64,000 nt of DNA from Euglena gracilis (taxonomy: Eukaryota > Euglenida > Euglenophyceae > Euglenales). Made by a program: the position numbers and the translations under genes. This document shows positions 1-10,539 of this stretch, one piece after another. The notes below the pieces were generated by a model. It ran no database searches and was not told the origin of the DNA. It worked only from the letters and a program-made list of their open reading frames with translations. Location of the stretch: positions 23,944,954-24,008,953 of the forward strand of contig CP154954.1 in assembly GCA_039621445.1 (NCBI GenBank), given 5' to 3'. How positions within the stretch are numbered: position 1 is the first letter of the stretch; each line of letters starts with the position of its first letter.

Positions 1-56
1 TGACTAAGCGCAAGCCTGATCACGAAGCAGTGGCATCCCCAGACTTCAATGCTCAA

Positions 57-272
57 AGAATTTGTAAGAGCGAAGCCCGGGGGGGCCTCCAGCAGGGGCT
101 GCTCCGGCTCGGGGATGGGGGCGGACGGGTCTGTCAGCCGCCCGTGGTGGACAGCCCGGGCGTCCTGCTGGGCAGATTGCGGGGCGGCGGTCGCGGCGGC
201 GGCGACCAGCCGGGTGGTGGCGGGGCCGCGGGCGGGGAGGGTGGGCGACCGCTGGGGGTGGACGGGCGGGTG
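57..272 (-). CDS. Candidate coding exon, unidentified
   Basis: This is a GC-rich island inside AT-richer flanks, open on the minus strand. One minus frame has protein-like composition with an Ala/Thr-rich stretch and then an acidic, Pro-rich stretch (PSAPIPEPEQPLLEAPPG). I recognise no domain. Two other GC islands on the same strand (about 1905-2200 and 2690-2815) could be exons of the same gene, which would continue past the left edge of the window. No convincing splice sites were fixed, so this is a weak call based on base composition and an open frame only. Confidence 0.2.
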
Positions 273-289
273 AGGGGACCGGTGGGCGG

Positions 290-1900
290 AAGCAATTGGC
301 AACAAGTTGCAAGCCATCAGAGGACAGGTGAGGGAGCGAGTGCAGAAGGTACGGGTTTGGTGTGTACCTTTCCAGGGGACCAGGGGCGTGACTGGTCAAC
401 TGGAATCAGCAACTGTTCACCGGCATGACTTTTGAGGAGGCTGTTCTGAATCTGAGAAGGGCAGATTTCAACACCTTCCCAAACTGCTCCTGGAAAAATC
501 AGTATTCAGGAAAGCAGCTGACGATGCTTGTGGCAAATATTTTTGTTTAGATTCAAACAAGAATGCTGATGCGAGAGGTTTTCAGAGGGTGTCAGCGCCA
601 AGAGCACTGAAATCCTTGACTTTGAAGAATGAACCCTTGTGTAGAGACAGTTCTTTAAAAGGGTAACAGAAAAAAATGCACAGCGCTCCACTTGGTGCCA
701 GAAACGAGCACTCATTTTTGAGAAATAGCCAAATGTGACAAGGGACAGCTCTGTTGAAAGATCCAGCACTTTCCTTTCAAATCTCTCCAGAGCTGTTGGA
801 GGAGATGGAAAAACCACCTCCTCGGAGGGAAAATTGTTGAAATGCGACATGGTTTGTGTCTTCAAAAATTGTATATCAAAGCAGCGTCTGACCAACGTTT
901 CCACAGAATTATCAAAAATGCACAGCCAAAAGTGGCATATTCTTACAAGAAATACAAAATATAATGCACGGCTTGGTTCTGCCAGCCCCTGGATGCGCTT
1001 AATGTGGGGGGAAATAATACATTTCTTCGAGGTCCCTAAAGACTCCCAGAGGTTCAGCCGGCTGGCAGGAAAAAGGTGCTGGGTGGAACCCACCCCCTGG
1101 GGGGGGACCCAAATGGTACAAAACTGGACAGAGCACAACTGTCCAGCTGTCCAAAATGTGAAGGCAAACACCCAAAATCCCTCAGAACACTTTTTGTCGA
1201 AAAAGGAGCAGTCCACAACTGCTATTTTTTTCGGATGGTTTGGGGGGGGGGTACATTGAAAAAAAAAATTAAAAAAGCATTCGCCACCAAATTGCTTTTT
1301 GGAAAAGCGTTAAGCCAATCCATGAATGGTTTTGGGCAGGGAGGGGGAAAAATATCAGTCCATTGACGTTGCAGGTTCAGGTGAGAAATGGACTGGAATG
1401 AAACGCATACATGGCGGGGATGGCGGAGACAAAAGCAGCCGCCCACCCAGTTCGTGCAGTGTGGACTTCTGTTGCATAGCCTCTGCGAACGCTGTGCAGC
1501 CACAGCTTGAGATCCGGTGACCCTCCAGGGACAAGCTATGTAGTTGGCGACTGAGACCAGGGGGACCCACCAGGGTCCAAAAATTTAAAAAGGCGACCCA
1601 GCCCGCGGTGAGTTAAAACGCACATCCTGAGCCCCGTGCTTGAACAACAGTGTGCAAAACGTGCGGGGCACCATTGGGCCAAGCTGGCGCTAGCAGCAAG
1701 TCCTAAACCACCTGTACAATGGGAGCCATCGTTGCCCACATTAATGCGCCCCTCCGAGCTGCAGCTCAGCTGCCGAGACTTCAGCACGGCACCAACCCCC
1801 AAGGGGGCGCGCCTGCCTGCCCAATTAGAAACCCTTTCCAAACCCGAAACAAGAAGGTGAGACAGACCCTTCCCCCGGACAGTGAGGGGCACCCCTGCGC
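290..1900. other. No gene seen
   Basis: AT-balanced sequence with short homopolymers and short ORFs on both strands that look like chance. I see no domain, tRNA, terminal repeat or tandem repeat. If the flanking GC islands are exons of one minus-strand gene, this would be intron. Confidence 0.4.
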
Positions 1901-1904
1901 TGTC

Positions 1905-2200
1905 TCCAAGAGGGCAGCACAGCTGACAGCGCAGTCATGCCCACGCCCGTCTTTGGGGAGGGCCGGGGCCGGCAGGGCTGGCTGGGCCCGGACCGCCTCG
2001 ATGAGCCGCGGACCCCCGCCGCGGGACGGGACCCGGCCAGGCAGTGGCCGCCGGCTGTTCCCCGGCCCCGTGTCGGGCCCACACCGTCGCCGTGTGGGAG
2101 GGGGGGCTCCGGATCTGCGTGCCAAGCGACTGCCGGACAATGGACGGCCCGCCATGCGAGCGGAAACCGCGGCCGGAAGTGCAAAAACGTGGACACCGGG
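1905..2200 (-). CDS. GC-rich island, possible exon
   Basis: GC content jumps sharply here, as it does over the confirmed exons of the phosphatase gene. All three minus-strand frames are partly open, and none gives a recognisable motif. It is listed because in this window such isolated GC islands repeatedly coincide with exons. A GC-rich repeat is the alternative. Confidence 0.15.
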
Positions 2201-2689
2201 AGGGGGACAATGCCGGGCAAAACAACCGGCTCGCAGGCTTGAAATGTACCCTGGGTCTGGGTTGTGGTGCCCTGAGGAAAGACAGCCGACAAGCGAATGA
2301 CCAGAATCAGGGAATTCCCTTGATGTGGCCCAGGGGAACTGGCTCTGGGGCAAAAGTCTCCACCACTCCAAAGACCTTTAAGCGCACTCTAAAGGCGTTT
2401 TCATTTTATGTGCAGTTTGTTGTATGTTTTGTGCGTTCTTGTGCTGCTTTGTGCACACTCTTGCCACACCAAAGCCAAACCAAACGAAAATTATGCAACA
2501 GAAAAAAATCAACAATATGAAATGAAAAGTAAACCACAAATAAACCTGCGAAGTATCTTTGTGTGAATTTCAAAGAAGCGTCATAGAAAGATTGCAAAAA
2601 AAACTGCAAGAAAACCTTTGTACCAAAATACATGGGAATGCACACAGCAATCCAATGTGGGAAGGGTGAATGGCAGGGAGCAAGAAGAG

Positions 2690-2820
2690 GCCAGGGAGCG
2701 TGCTGGAGAAGTCGGGCCGCAGGTCGGGGATGGCGATGCAGAGCCGGGACGGCAGGGCCGGGCTGGACGGGGAGCGGCGGTCGAGGAGGCGGCCGCCCGA
2801 CATGCTTTGCATGGCTGAGA
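2690..2820 (-). CDS. Possible first exon, unidentified
   Basis: On the minus strand an ATG near 2803-2812 opens a GC-rich frame beginning MQSMSGGRLLDRRSPSS and running through IAIPDLRPDFSSTLPG. The composition looks coding but no family is recognised and no clear GT donor follows. It would belong with the islands at 1905-2200 and 57-272 if they form one gene reading toward the left edge. Confidence 0.2.
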
Positions 2821-2939
2821 ACGGATCGGCGGAGGGAATGAGGGGAGAGCAAGCATTCCGCTTTCTGAGAGTAAAAAAAAACTCCCAAGAAGAGCAACCC
2901 CAGGAAAACCAACTGAATGGTTGTTTCTAATCAAAGAAG

Positions 2940-3190
2940 TTTTGACCGACCCCCAAAGGGGTCACTTCCATTCTTCCAAAAAACCAGTCAGTCACTGACC
3001 CCCCTCAGGACTCTGGAATCCAAAGGAAATTCAACCACAAATGGGGCCGAAACCAAACAAATTCCGCCACCTTTAGCGCCAGGTCACTTTGGTAATTTTT
3101 GCCGACCCGGGGGGGGTTTGAACCAAAAACCAGTCAATCACTCTGAAAGAAACCAGTCATTCGCCAGGGGGGAGATGATTGCATGTTTCT
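2940..3190. repeat. Dispersed repeat, copy 1
   Basis: This block carries GGGGTCACTTCC, CCAAAAAACCAGTCAGTCAC and ATCCAAAG motifs in the same order as a block at about 30,010-30,300. The two copies are diverged. The ends are not clear and no coding capacity is seen. Confidence 0.4.
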
Positions 3191-3785
3191 GACCCAATGA
3201 GTGTACTCTGAGTCACAGAGATATCCCACACGGAAAGATATCGGAAGCCTTCGGGAAAATGGAAGGGACATGGGGGGAGGATGTGGGAAATTGCGTGGAA
3301 ATTCAGTTCAAAATCCAAATGTTCTAAGGGAGTTGAAATAGAAATTGTCCCATTTTGTGGATTTTATCCTTGGCAGAGAAAAGATGAATGAAACTTTCAT
3401 CCCTTTCCCTTGGTGGGAAAATTTTTTTTCGAAGATGCAAAAAATCGCTGGAGTCCTCAGGAGCTGAGTGACGGAAATTAATTGACGTGGACATTTGACT
3501 TCCTTCTGCAAGCTTGGTAAGCTGTGGCAGAACTAACTCCCAACAAGTCGAGGCAGAACCCCTTCCGGACTTACGACCCAACATGTTTCCTCTTCTTCCA
3601 AGCATCTTTGACGCACATGGGCACATGCACATGGGCACATGCACAGGGGAACTTGCACATGGGCAGGTGGAAGCAGCAGCAACCCCATGAGAATTGTGCC
3701 CGGTGTCTGCTGCAGTGGGCCAGCGGGCAGGCAGACAACCGCGGCCGCAACGACCTTGCCGCCGGGGCGGGGCGGCGGCCGGGAG
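3190..3785. other. 3' flank of the phosphatase gene
   Basis: This lies downstream of the phosphatase stop codon on the minus strand. It holds a short tandem of CACATGGGCACATG-like units around 3615-3665. No other gene is seen. Confidence 0.4.
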
Positions 3786-3941
3786 TCACACGGCGGCGCA
3801 CGTGCACGCGACGGCCAGCAGAGCGGCGGCCCACACCGTCGGCCGCCGCAGCTGGGGCCGCTGCCGCCGGACCCAAAACCAAAAGCCGAGGGCCGTGGTT
3901 TGGATGGCGAGCCGGCGCAGCCACCGCCACTGTGCTTTGGG
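3786..3941 (-). CDS. SLP phosphatase, last exon with hydrophobic tail
   Basis: The exon is 51 codons plus TGA. The acceptor CCGCCGCAG has a strong pyrimidine tract. It is basic and Trp-rich, then ends PTVWAAALLAVACTCAAV, a hydrophobic run at the extreme C-terminus that could anchor the enzyme in a membrane. Confidence 0.5.
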   Translation of the reverse strand, partial: PKAQWRWLRRLAIQTTALGFWFWVRRQRPQLRRPTVWAAALLAVACTCAAV

Positions 3942-6900
3942 CTGCGGCGGAGCGCAGCGAGGGAGGGTGCAGCAGATGAGGAGCGAAGTGGCACGTATGT
4001 GAATGTGTGGTGCTCTCCCGGAAGGCTGTTCCCTGAGTCCCTCCCTCCCGTCGCACGTCCCGGGGAGTTTCTGAAAGCAAAATTCCCTTCCAGAGCCCCC
4101 AACCCCACGCAAAGCACGGCGCAGTTCCCCGGAGGGCGGAGGACAGGGGCAGACCTGTTGCGGGACTACTCCCACGCCGGAGGAGGCGGGTCCGGTAGTC
4201 CGCCGCCCGCCGGCGGGGGTGGCGTGCGGCTTGGGCTTGCCCACGGCCCAGTCCGCGCTGCGGAGCACCTCCACCGCCACCGGCTGGCCCGGGGGGGGGG
4301 GGTCAGTGGATGTGTGATGCACAGGGAGGTCCTGGAAGCGGTTGGGGACCGGGGGGGGGGGGGTTCTTAAGCACACAAAAAAGCCTTTTACCTCTTAGCA
4401 CATTCAATCAAAATACAAGGGAAAAAACACAGCTGGAAAAAAGGCAATATTTTGGCAAAACCAGATCGACTTTGGGGGGGCGGGGGGATTTCTGGCATTC
4501 TTTTGGACCATCACCAACCCACCCAACCATCAAAAAATGCGCGTTCAACTTCTTGAATGTTCGGTTCCATTTGAGCCCCGAATCGGCCGTTGCTCAGTAC
4601 TCTGGCCTGACGGCAAGGGGTGGTGCTTGGCGGAATTGTGTCCCTCAAGGACCGCTGCTGCTGCTGCTGCTGCTGACGGGGGAGGGTCTTTGGTGGTCGG
4701 TGGTCGTCCTTGCTTGTGGTCCAGCTTTGGAGAATTCTTCTCTGGGTTTACTCGGGAGAAGGAAGGACCATTGACCGCTGCCGCCGTGGATTGCTCTGCT
4801 GCGAGAAGCCTGGCCACGGGTCCTCCCGGGCCAGGCCGTGGCGCGGTGCCAGCCGCGCGGAGCGACGACCTCCACGGCAGCGATGGCGGCAGGCGCCTCC
4901 CGGGACGCGGGCGGTCCGATGGGGGTCAGAGGGGCGGGGGAGGAGGGGGGGCCTGGGGGTGGTCGCCGCCCAGCTTGTTGAAGGAGGAGATGGAGACGTC
5001 GATAGCGATGAGGGTGTCGTTGCAAAACCTGCAGCGGGGGCAGAGCAGGTCGCAGCCCTCCTTTGCCAAAGGTTGGAGCCCCCACAGAAACTTGTCTGGA
5101 GGCGACACAGACCGACCGATTGCGGGGATGGGAGTGGTGTGTTTAATACTTTCTGGCGTTTCACGCAGGAACACAGGAGATGGTGTCTGATTTTGGAATC
5201 GGTCTCGATGGGGGAAGCGGCTGCAATCCTGGTCTGAGAATTAACACGAGGCTTGCCTGGATTGGCCGAGCCGGAGCTTTCCTGGGCTCCACCGTCTTGA
5301 TCGGCTTCAGGCTGGAGTGCCTTCCAAGCCCTTTGGCACCTTGTCCTGTGTTCACCTCACAAGAGGGGGGGAATCAGATTTTGCCGAATTCCAGACGAAG
5401 GTCACAGATTTTTCAAAAAAATCTTGAAACAGTTGCACTCGAAAACCTGGGGGGACCAGGGGGTTTTTGGGGGGTCTCAGTGGTGCAAAATACCCAGGCG
5501 TGAGGCAACGTCGTCTGAAAGGAGGGGTGCACCTGCCAATGGTCCCCGAATACTGGATGGTGTGGCCCACGACCAGGCGGTCGATGGGTTGGCCGGCCCT
5601 CTGGGAATATTCCCGAATGACCTCCATCAACTGGCGGCACTCCCCTCCCTCCGCTTGGCGGATGAGGAGCCAGGCGATGATGTCTCTGTCCTCACCCCAG
5701 GCTTCAAACAGGGGTTTTTTTTAAGACCGGGGGGGAAGGGGGTCCCCCCCACCCACCCAACCCCTGGGGGGGGCACCCCCGGGGGGGGGGGGGTCCCAGG
5801 GGACCCAACCCACTTTTCCCCGAAAATGGCCAAAAAGCGTGAAAAAAATGCTAAAAATAGCACTGTTTTTAAAAATTCTCGGAAGCGCCAAAAAGTATAC
5901 CCACCCCCCCTCTGGGGGGGGGGGACCCACCCACCCTACCCCCCCTGGGGGGTCCAAGGCTAAAAAGAAAAACCCTGGTTTCAAAATTGGCCGTGAAAAT
6001 GGTGCTGTTTATTGTGCTGCACGGAGAATGCTGCCGTTGGAAGGCGTGAGACGAAAACGTCCGTGAGACGGTGAGACGGGGCACGCTGTTGCTATTCTGG
6101 CAGAGACATCGTTGGGACCACGAGGGCCCGTCATCGGCCAGCACGAGGTGGTGCCAGCGTTCCAGGCTGACCTGCCGGCGAACCTGTGGGGATGGGCGGG
6201 AAGGCGAGAAACGCGAAGGTGAACAGTGGAACGTTGTCCCAACCGTCCCCATTCTGCCCGTTGTGCAACCCAGACAGAAGCCTGGGTCATGCTGCTTGGG
6301 CAGCTGGACGTGGAACGCATGCAAACAGTGCTTGGGTAAAGCAGCCAAGGACTGAGACTGAGGAGAGGAGAGCTCAGAGTTTTCCAGCTCAGAGACAGGA
6401 AAAATTGGTTTGGATGGAAAAAAACTTCCCCTGGCTGCCTGGATGGAACGGAGCCCAGCTGGGGGTTGAACCGGGTCCAAAAACTGCCAATTATGAAGAA
6501 AAAAAATTCAACTTTTTGACCCTAAATTTGTCCTGGCCGCCCAAATCCACCCATTTTGGCCCATTTTAGAACCTCCGAAAGCCAAGAATCTGTCACCTTC
6601 CAACCGCCCTTCGGGCTGGAAACAAAAAAAAACTTATCGATGGGGGCGGAGGCGGTTCGATGCCGGAAAAAGGCTGCTGGGTGTCTGGACCCCCCCCCAG
6701 GGGGATGGGGTGCCCTCGGGCTTTTCCTATTCTTACCAACCACAGGGGTCTGATGCAATCAGCCGCAAAGCACGCAAACGCACACACACACACACACACA
6801 TGCACGGAAGCACACGCATGCACACACAATCCATACGCACCTCGTCATTCAGCTCTGAGATCGAAGATTTGGCCAGCGTGGGTGTACCGCCAGGGATGAA

Positions 6901-7637
6901 TATCGATGGGAGGGGATGGCACGAATTCAGGGGGTGCCCCAAACACCTGGATGCAACCCTGGGCGACCCCTGCATGCACAAAGAGGGAGCGCCCCAGGAG
7001 GGTGATGGAGTCCAGCTGCCGCACCCAGCGATATGGCCCCCTCTCCCCGAAGGCCTCCAGCCTGCCCTGCACGCCGCCGAAGGAGTCGACCTCCCCTGCC
7101 AGGCAGAGGCACGGCCGCCCGGCCTCCCCGCCGCCTCTGGAATGGGTGACACAGCACCTTCATGACACACCATGGAATGCAATTATTATTATTTCAAATT
7201 TATTTATTTTTATTATTTATTGTCTCTCAATGATTATTGGTATTATTAATGATTAATGATTAATGATTATTATTATTATTTATTGATTTTTAATTGTTCT
7301 ATTTTTAATTAATTTCAATCATTAAATCATAATATAATGATTATTATATTATATTCCTTGGCAATGGCCTTGGTCTCTGGATGGCAGGCACCACACACCA
7401 TTGGAACCATTTGCACACTCGCAGCACTGAATCTCTTTCCAAATTTCTTCTCTCTGCACCTCATAAAGCATCATTTCAACCAAAACAGCGAGCCACTCCC
7501 CACACCTTCGAGAAAAAGATGCAACACATGTGAATGGGCCTCCATATGGTCCACTGGCAAAAGCAAATATTCATGGTAATGTAATTGTCGCTTAGTATTT
7601 GATGCGGCCGCCAATGGCAACAAGAGCTGCAGTGAGT

Positions 7638-7676
<39 letters not shown>

Positions 7677-9058
7677 TCCAACGACCTCGCAAACCTTTGT
7701 GGGTGTACTTGGTGCGGCCCTTGAATGCCATGATCTCATGGTTGCCCAACAGCTGAATAAGGGCTCCTCCGGCTGCCGTCGCTTGCCGCGCCATCTTCTT
7801 CAAAAGGTCCAGTAACTGATGACGGCAGGCAATCCGTCGTCACAGTCGTCACAGTCGTGACGAAGCAAGAGCCATGGTATAAAATACATCTGCATGAACG
7901 GATCAATCGAGGGAACGTGGGGAAACGATCACAGAAAACTTTGCTGTGGCAGAGCGTTTCCCTGCACTTCTGCTGGGAACAGGGCGTTGCTCGAAGACCT
8001 TACCCAAGGTGGTCCAGCTCAGGGGCTGGAAAAATTGGGCTGGCTGTAAAAAAAAAAAGGCTGCTGGCTGACCCCCGACTGATCCCCAGCTGGAACTGGG
8101 CCAGACTGGGGTCAGGGGATTTCTTAAGGACCCCCCCAGGGGGGGTTCCAGCCTCCGGCTGGCAAAAGTGGCTGGACCCCCCCCGGGGGTGGGGGGGAGG
8201 GGGGGTCTGGGGCTGGAGGGGCTGGGCTGGGCTGGGTCGATGAAAAACAAAAAATTTTAAAACATTTTTGTCTTCTTGACATTTTGATGGACCTAGATCA
8301 AGGCTGGGGGCTGTGATGGAGGAAGCTGTGATGAGGGGGAAAAAAATGCAGGGATAGGTGTGCTGGGCAGCCCAGTTGGCTCGGACAGCCCAGCCAGCCT
8401 GCGGCTGGCTGGCCCGGCCTCTGGCCGGGCTGGACCCAACTTTACTTCACTCGACCCCCCGGGGGCTCCCAGCCCAAATTTGGGCTACTGGCTGGATGTG
8501 AGCTGCTGGCTGGCTGGACACCCCCCCCTGGGGGATGGGGTCCCCTCTGGCTTAAGGAATCCCCTGTTAGGGGTCGAACCGGGTCCAAAAACCAAAACTG
8601 CAAAAATGCCCAAAAAAAAGCCAATTGTGCAACAAAAAAATACATTTTTTTGCCCAAAATCTGGTCAGCCTTCTTCGAAAGCAAAAAAAATACAACTTCG
8701 GTCAACATTGTCCTTTGGTGTCGAAGGAACTTTTCCGTGCACAGCGACATGGCGGGTGGGGGGGGACAGGTGGACCAGAGCAACCGGCAAGGGACCACAC
8801 CTGGCGTGAGTCCGGGCCGCGGTCCACCACGTCCCCGGTCTGCACCAGCACCGCCCGGCCCCCCCGCCAGTTCCCCTTCGCGTCGGTCAGGTTGCACAGG
8901 CGGAGGCAGCGCAGGGCGTTGCGGAGGTCGCCGTGGAGGTCGCCGATGGCAAAGAGCCGCCCGCCGGGGACGAGCGGCGCCGACGAGGAGGGCAGGCGGC
9001 GGGGGCAGGCCCCGAACGGACGTTGTTTGCAGGAACCGGCAAAAAGTCCAGCCCAGGG
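3786..9058 (-). CDS. SLP-type PPP metallophosphatase, spliced, C-terminal membrane tail
   Basis: The gene encodes a calcineurin-like Ser/Thr phosphatase of the Shewanella-like (SLP) branch of the PPP family, predicted to hydrolyse phosphoprotein esters with two metal ions. Exons in coding order on the minus strand are 9058-8801, 7815-7695, 7134-6947, 6183-about 6110, about 5690-5533, 5028-4953, 4283-4155 and 3941-3786. The metal and catalytic motifs appear in the expected order: GDLHGD, GDVVDRG, GNHE, FVHAG, VVGHT and IDVS. HAG and GHT in place of the canonical PPP signatures fit SLP/RLPH phosphatases. Exon phases agree at every junction that could be fixed. Seven introns are seen; those with both boundaries fixed are GT-AG, except the one after 4953, which uses a GC donor, and the exon 4-5 boundaries are unresolved. 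The last exon ends in a hydrophobic stretch suggesting a tail anchor. The 5' end and start codon lie upstream of 9058 and were not found. Confidence 0.8.
4155..4283 (-). CDS. SLP phosphatase, penultimate exon
   Basis: The exon is exactly 43 codons, phase 0 on both sides. The acceptor is GGGCCAG and the donor CAACAG|GTCTGC. It encodes PVAVEVLRSADWAVGKPKP, resembling the short beta segment that follows the last motif in SLP proteins. Confidence 0.55.
4365..4580. mobile_element. Degenerate hAT-like MITE remnant
   Basis: This shares, in order, TCTTAAGCAC, a CACATTCAATCAAAATAC-like stretch, an ATCGAC segment and TTTTGGACCATCACC with the intact elements at 10215-10530 and 27026-27333. The terminal repeats and target duplication are not recognisable. 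It lies in the flank or intron region of the phosphatase gene. Confidence 0.4.
4953..5028 (-). CDS. SLP phosphatase, exon with IDVS
   Basis: It begins after GCTGCAG and completes an AGG codon, giving FCNDTLIAIDVSISS. It ends CCCCAG|GC, a GC donor that joins in phase 0 to the next exon. If the intron were not spliced, the frame would run through a proline stretch to a TGA at 4926-4928, giving an alternative shorter C-terminus. Confidence 0.65.
5533..5690 (-). CDS. SLP phosphatase, exon with VVGHT
   Basis: It encodes DIIAWLLIRQAEGGECR and then PIDRLVVGHTIQYSGTIG. The His of GHT is the last metal ligand. The donor is GGCAG|GTGCAC. The 5' edge, near 5690-5699, lies within about 20 bp of a hAT-like MITE at 5709-5977 in the intron. 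Confidence 0.7.
5709..5977. mobile_element. hAT-like MITE in phosphatase intron
   Basis: The ends are inverted: CAGGGGTTTTTTTTAAG on the left and CTAAAAAGAAAAACCCTG on the right. The flanking 8-mers are GCTTCAAA (5701-5708) and GTTTCAAA (5978-5985), an 8-bp target duplication with one change. The interior is G/C runs and has no ORF. CAGG ends with 8-bp duplications are typical of hAT elements. Confidence 0.7.
6110..6183 (-). CDS. SLP phosphatase, exon with DDGPSW
   Basis: The acceptor CCCCACAG is followed in phase 0 by VRRQVSLERWHHLVLADDGPSW. The DGPxW motif matches the segment between HAG and GHT in SLP proteins. The 3' boundary is uncertain because no strong donor is visible. Confidence 0.6.
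6777..6832. repeat. CA microsatellite
   Basis: An imperfect CA/GCA-rich run with ACACACAC cores, within an intron of the phosphatase gene. It explains the Thr/His and Cys/Val-rich ORFs here. Confidence 0.7.
6947..7134 (-). CDS. SLP phosphatase, exon with FVHAG
   Basis: Two bases plus 62 codons, which restores phase 0. The acceptor is CCAGAG and the donor is CAG|GTGTTT. It encodes WVRQLDSITLLGRSLFVHAG. The His of HAG is the expected metal ligand. Confidence 0.75.
7186..7355. repeat. AT-rich ATT/TTA tract
   Basis: About 170 bp of nearly pure A/T with ATT and TAATGATT repeats, inside an intron of the phosphatase gene. No other signal is seen. Confidence 0.7.
7639..7674. repeat. CA dinucleotide array
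   Basis: An uninterrupted CA run of about 18 units, just inside the intron after the GNHE exon. Confidence 0.85.
7695..7815 (-). CDS. SLP phosphatase, exon with GNHE
   Basis: The exon is 121 nt: 40 codons plus one base. The acceptor is CATCAG and the donor is AAAG|GTTTGC. It encodes QLLGNHEIMAF, where the Asn-His pair is the metal-bridging and catalytic dyad of the family. A CA-repeat lies just inside the following intron. Confidence 0.8.
8113..8566. mobile_element. hAT-like MITE, long form
   Basis: The ends are CAGGGGATTTCTTAAG and CTTAAGGAATCCCCTG, inverted and 16 bp long. The neighbouring 8-mers ACTGGGGT and TTAGGGGT match at only five positions, so the target duplication is doubtful. 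The interior holds GCTGGCTGG and CCGGCC palindromes and long G/C runs. It lies in the phosphatase intron. Confidence 0.55.
8801..9058 (-). CDS. SLP phosphatase, exon with GDLHGD and GDVVDRG
   Basis: The exon is 86 codons, phase 0 to phase 0. The acceptor follows a poly-C tract ending CCCCACAG, and the donor is CAG|GTGTGG. It encodes LFAIGDLHGD and VLVQTGDVVDRGPDS, the first two metal-binding motifs of the phosphoesterase fold. The open frame continues upstream without an ATG, so at least one earlier exon is missing. Confidence 0.8.
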
Positions 9059-10206
9059 CTGTGGGGGGGGGCATGGGGCCTTGGCAGACAATCGGTTTGC
9101 AAGTGGGTAACTTTCGTTAACTTAAGAGGGTTGTTGTAACCACCCTTGGCAGCGTGGGGAGGCCGATACTTCGCTGGGCTGTACCCCTTTGGATGCTGCA
9201 AAAAAAATCAATCAAGACAGGAGAGGCCTGGGAAGAGGATCAGGACAAGGGCTGCAAACAAAGTGCTCATGTGGAAGCATCCATGCCTTCAAGCAAAAGA
9301 CAAACAGTGAGGTGGCTTCCTTTTGGAATTCTTGGAGGTTGAATGCATCGTCGCAGTTCAGGCAAAAGTGGACGCAGTCACTTGTTGACGCTTGCAAAAT
9401 GGGATAGGGGAAAAGCAGCTGACAAAAAACACAAAAAAAAACTACAACACAGCAGAGTTGCGATGTGCGATCAGAACTCCTCAACCCTTGCGAGGTGCCC
9501 ACTCCAGACACGTGGTATTTTGGTGGCGTTGTTGGGATTTGTCGGGATTTGTCGGGTTTTGTCGGGTTTGGAACACTGGAAGTGGGTCCCAGCCATAGAA
9601 TTTTGGAAGCATTTTTTTTTCTGAGTCGAATGAGGTGTGTTGAACACAATGTGGTTCCTATGGAGTGTGGGCGTTGCATTGGCAGCATTGAATCCTTTCC
9701 ATACCGCCACCCACCTTTCCAACAACCATAGACATTTGTCTCGGACCATGTTGATAGCTGTTGATACAGCCAAGGTTCACCTTGGACAATGGGAGGGTCC
9801 TGGGCAAAACACAGGAGTGGGATTTTCTTGTTCAGACATATTGGAAGCCACCTCCAGGCACAAGGTATTGTGTTGTCTTTGTCAGGGATTGCCAGGAATT
9901 GCCAGGAACATCCTGCTTTGATCCTCTTTGCAAATAATTGTTTGGATTGCATACCACGTCTCCTCCATTGCCCAAGGACAACTGATGTTTGTCTATGATG
10001 GGGAGGGTGTTTGAAAAAGGTGGACAACATAATGATGGCAAGAAATTTATAATAATTGAACATTTCTAACGCATGGCCTTTGGGGGGGGAAGACCCATAT
10101 CACACTTTTTTATTTTTAGGTCCTTTATTTTTTATTATTAATTACTTCTGAAAACATCATATTTTATGGAACCTGTCTTCACATCATCTCAACTACAGAC
10201 AAACAT
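9059..10206. other. Upstream of known phosphatase exons; no exon found
   Basis: The missing 5' exon or exons should lie here or beyond, but none was recognised. It contains a short tandem of TTGTCGGGATTTGTCGGG-like units at 9531-9570, similar to one at 11,268-11,295. Confidence 0.3.
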
Positions 10207-10214
10207 CCTCTCCC

Positions 10215-10530
10215 CAGGGCGGTCCTTAAGCAAATTTAAAAAAAAAATCCGCTGTCCCAGCACACCCAGTGAAAAATATACAGGAAAACAGGCAAAAATT
10301 TTGGCATTTCTCAGCGAGAACAGGTCGACATCAGGGAAAAAATTGATTCCTGGTACCCTTGGACCATCGTCCATCCACCCAAGTCATCAAAAACTGTGTT
10401 TTCTGACTGTTTAATTTTTGCCCCCGTTCAAGTCCCAGTCTGGCCCTTAGCCGGCCCTTTGGCCGAAAGGGGGGGAGGTCCTTAAGGGAATAAAAAAAAA
10501 AAACTTTCCTGTCCCTTAAGGACCGCCCTG
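10215..10530. mobile_element. hAT-like MITE, CTTAAG type, copy 1
   Basis: A 316-bp element with 16-bp terminal inverted repeats, CAGGGCGGTCCTTAAG at the left and its complement CTTAAGGACCGCCCTG at the right. The flanks CCTCTCCC (10207-10214) and CCTCTCCT (10531-10538) form an 8-bp duplication with one change. It is closely related to 27026-27333 across the whole length. There is no ORF, so it must be mobilised in trans. Confidence 0.8.
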
Positions 10531-10539
10531 CCTCTCCTG

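Noticed and set aside
506-1259. Opposite-strand ORFs of 236 and 174 codons
   Set aside because: Composition is not protein-like, no motif or splice context, and the open frames overlap on both strands.
4537-5237. Plus-strand ORFs of 150-217 codons across the phosphatase exons
   Set aside because: They are antisense shadows of GC-rich minus-strand exons.
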